64,000 nucleotides of DNA from Saccharomyces mikatae IFO 1815 (lineage: Eukaryota; Ascomycota; Saccharomycetes; Saccharomycetales; Saccharomycetaceae), in contig NC_079257.1 of assembly GCF_947241705.1 (NCBI RefSeq), forward strand, positions 1-64,000, written 5' to 3'. The notes under the pieces were generated by a model. It saw only the letters and a list, made by a program, of their open reading frames with translations. It was not told the origin of the DNA and did no database searches. This document shows, in pieces, positions 63,852-64,000 of the stretch (position 1 is the first letter of the stretch; the number at the start of each line of letters is the position of its first letter). A program made the translations under genes and the position numbers.

Positions 63852-64000
63852 TTAGCTCGTTGGGGTTATAGTAGACCAATTCTTGTTTTCTCTTATTCTA
63901 TCCGTTAAAAAGTCTGTGGGGTTGCTATCTTCGACAACGTCATTATTCTGGCCACTTTCTTCATTATCAACTATATTTTCTTGATCCTCGTCGTCATGAG
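63852..64000 (-). CDS. C-terminal end of YBL086C homologue (partial)
   Basis: The minus strand from the window edge reads 49 codons ending DFLTDRIRENKNWSTITPTS and a stop at 63852-63854. Position and orientation next to RPL23A match S. cerevisiae YBL086C, an uncharacterised protein with an N-terminal C2-like domain that lies outside this window. The visible part is an acidic tail (DDEDQENIVDNEESG) and a short basic end. Only the 3' end is present. Confidence 0.8.
   Translation of the reverse strand, partial: HDDEDQENIVDNEESGQNNDVVEDSNPTDFLTDRIRENKNWSTITPTS

Overview
This window is the telomere end of a chromosome from a budding yeast of the genus Saccharomyces that is close to, but not, S. 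cerevisiae. Evidence: a C1-3A (TG1-3) telomere tract at base 1, TACTAAC/GTATGT introns, Ty1/Ty3-type solo LTRs next to tRNA genes, and an unbroken run of genes in the same order and orientation as the left arm of S. cerevisiae chromosome II (YBL108C-A to YBL086C). The proteins differ from my recollection of the S. cerevisiae ones at many positions, so a sister species is likely; I cannot name it from the sequence alone.

Layout. (1) 1-1200: telomere repeats, a G-free CATCAC-rich satellite, Tbf1-type TTAGGG repeats, a perfectly phased 14-bp forkhead-motif array, and a core X-like element with an Abf1 and an ARS-like match. (2) 1247-8879: a telomere-proximal block (IMD2-type IMP dehydrogenase, YIR042C-type acetyltransferase, PAU, YPS6 yapsin). 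The last three have the order and relative orientation they have at the right end of S. cerevisiae chromosome IX. (3) 9777-14204: RMD6 and DLD3, neighbours at the left end of S. cerevisiae chromosome V. (4) 14205-18364: a decayed sorbitol/xylitol dehydrogenase pseudogene, a second PAU (PAU9 position), a delta LTR fragment and tRNA-Leu(UAA). (5) 18700-64000: the conserved chromosome II core: MIX23, SRO77, PKC1, SEA4, RTG3, SFT2, ECM21, [LTR cluster, tRNA-Phe], ATP1, BNA4, BRN1, MRX3, ROX3, RPL32, SCS22, MAP2, MRP21, AVT5, TEL1, RPL23A and the 3' end of YBL086C.

How the genes relate. The subtelomeric part holds conditionally useful genes (guanine nucleotide synthesis, cell wall proteases and mannoproteins, D-2-hydroxyglutarate/lactate metabolism); the core part is housekeeping. 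Two links run across the window. RTG3 encodes the retrograde-response factor that binds GTCAC boxes, and paired GTCAC boxes sit both upstream of DLD3 and inside a perfect inverted repeat in the RTG3/SFT2 promoter. TEL1, the telomere-length kinase, lies in the same window as a native telomere, by chance of synteny.

No undescribed multi-gene system is visible. The least expected signals are the telomere-adjacent satellite and 14-bp array, the mosaic origin of the subtelomere, the dehydrogenase pseudogene, and nested LTRs upstream of tRNA-Phe. The supplied reading frames sometimes begin at GTG or TTG; starts were moved to the ATG supported by homology for RMD6, RTG3, MRP21 and ROX3, and to an internal ATG for MRX3.
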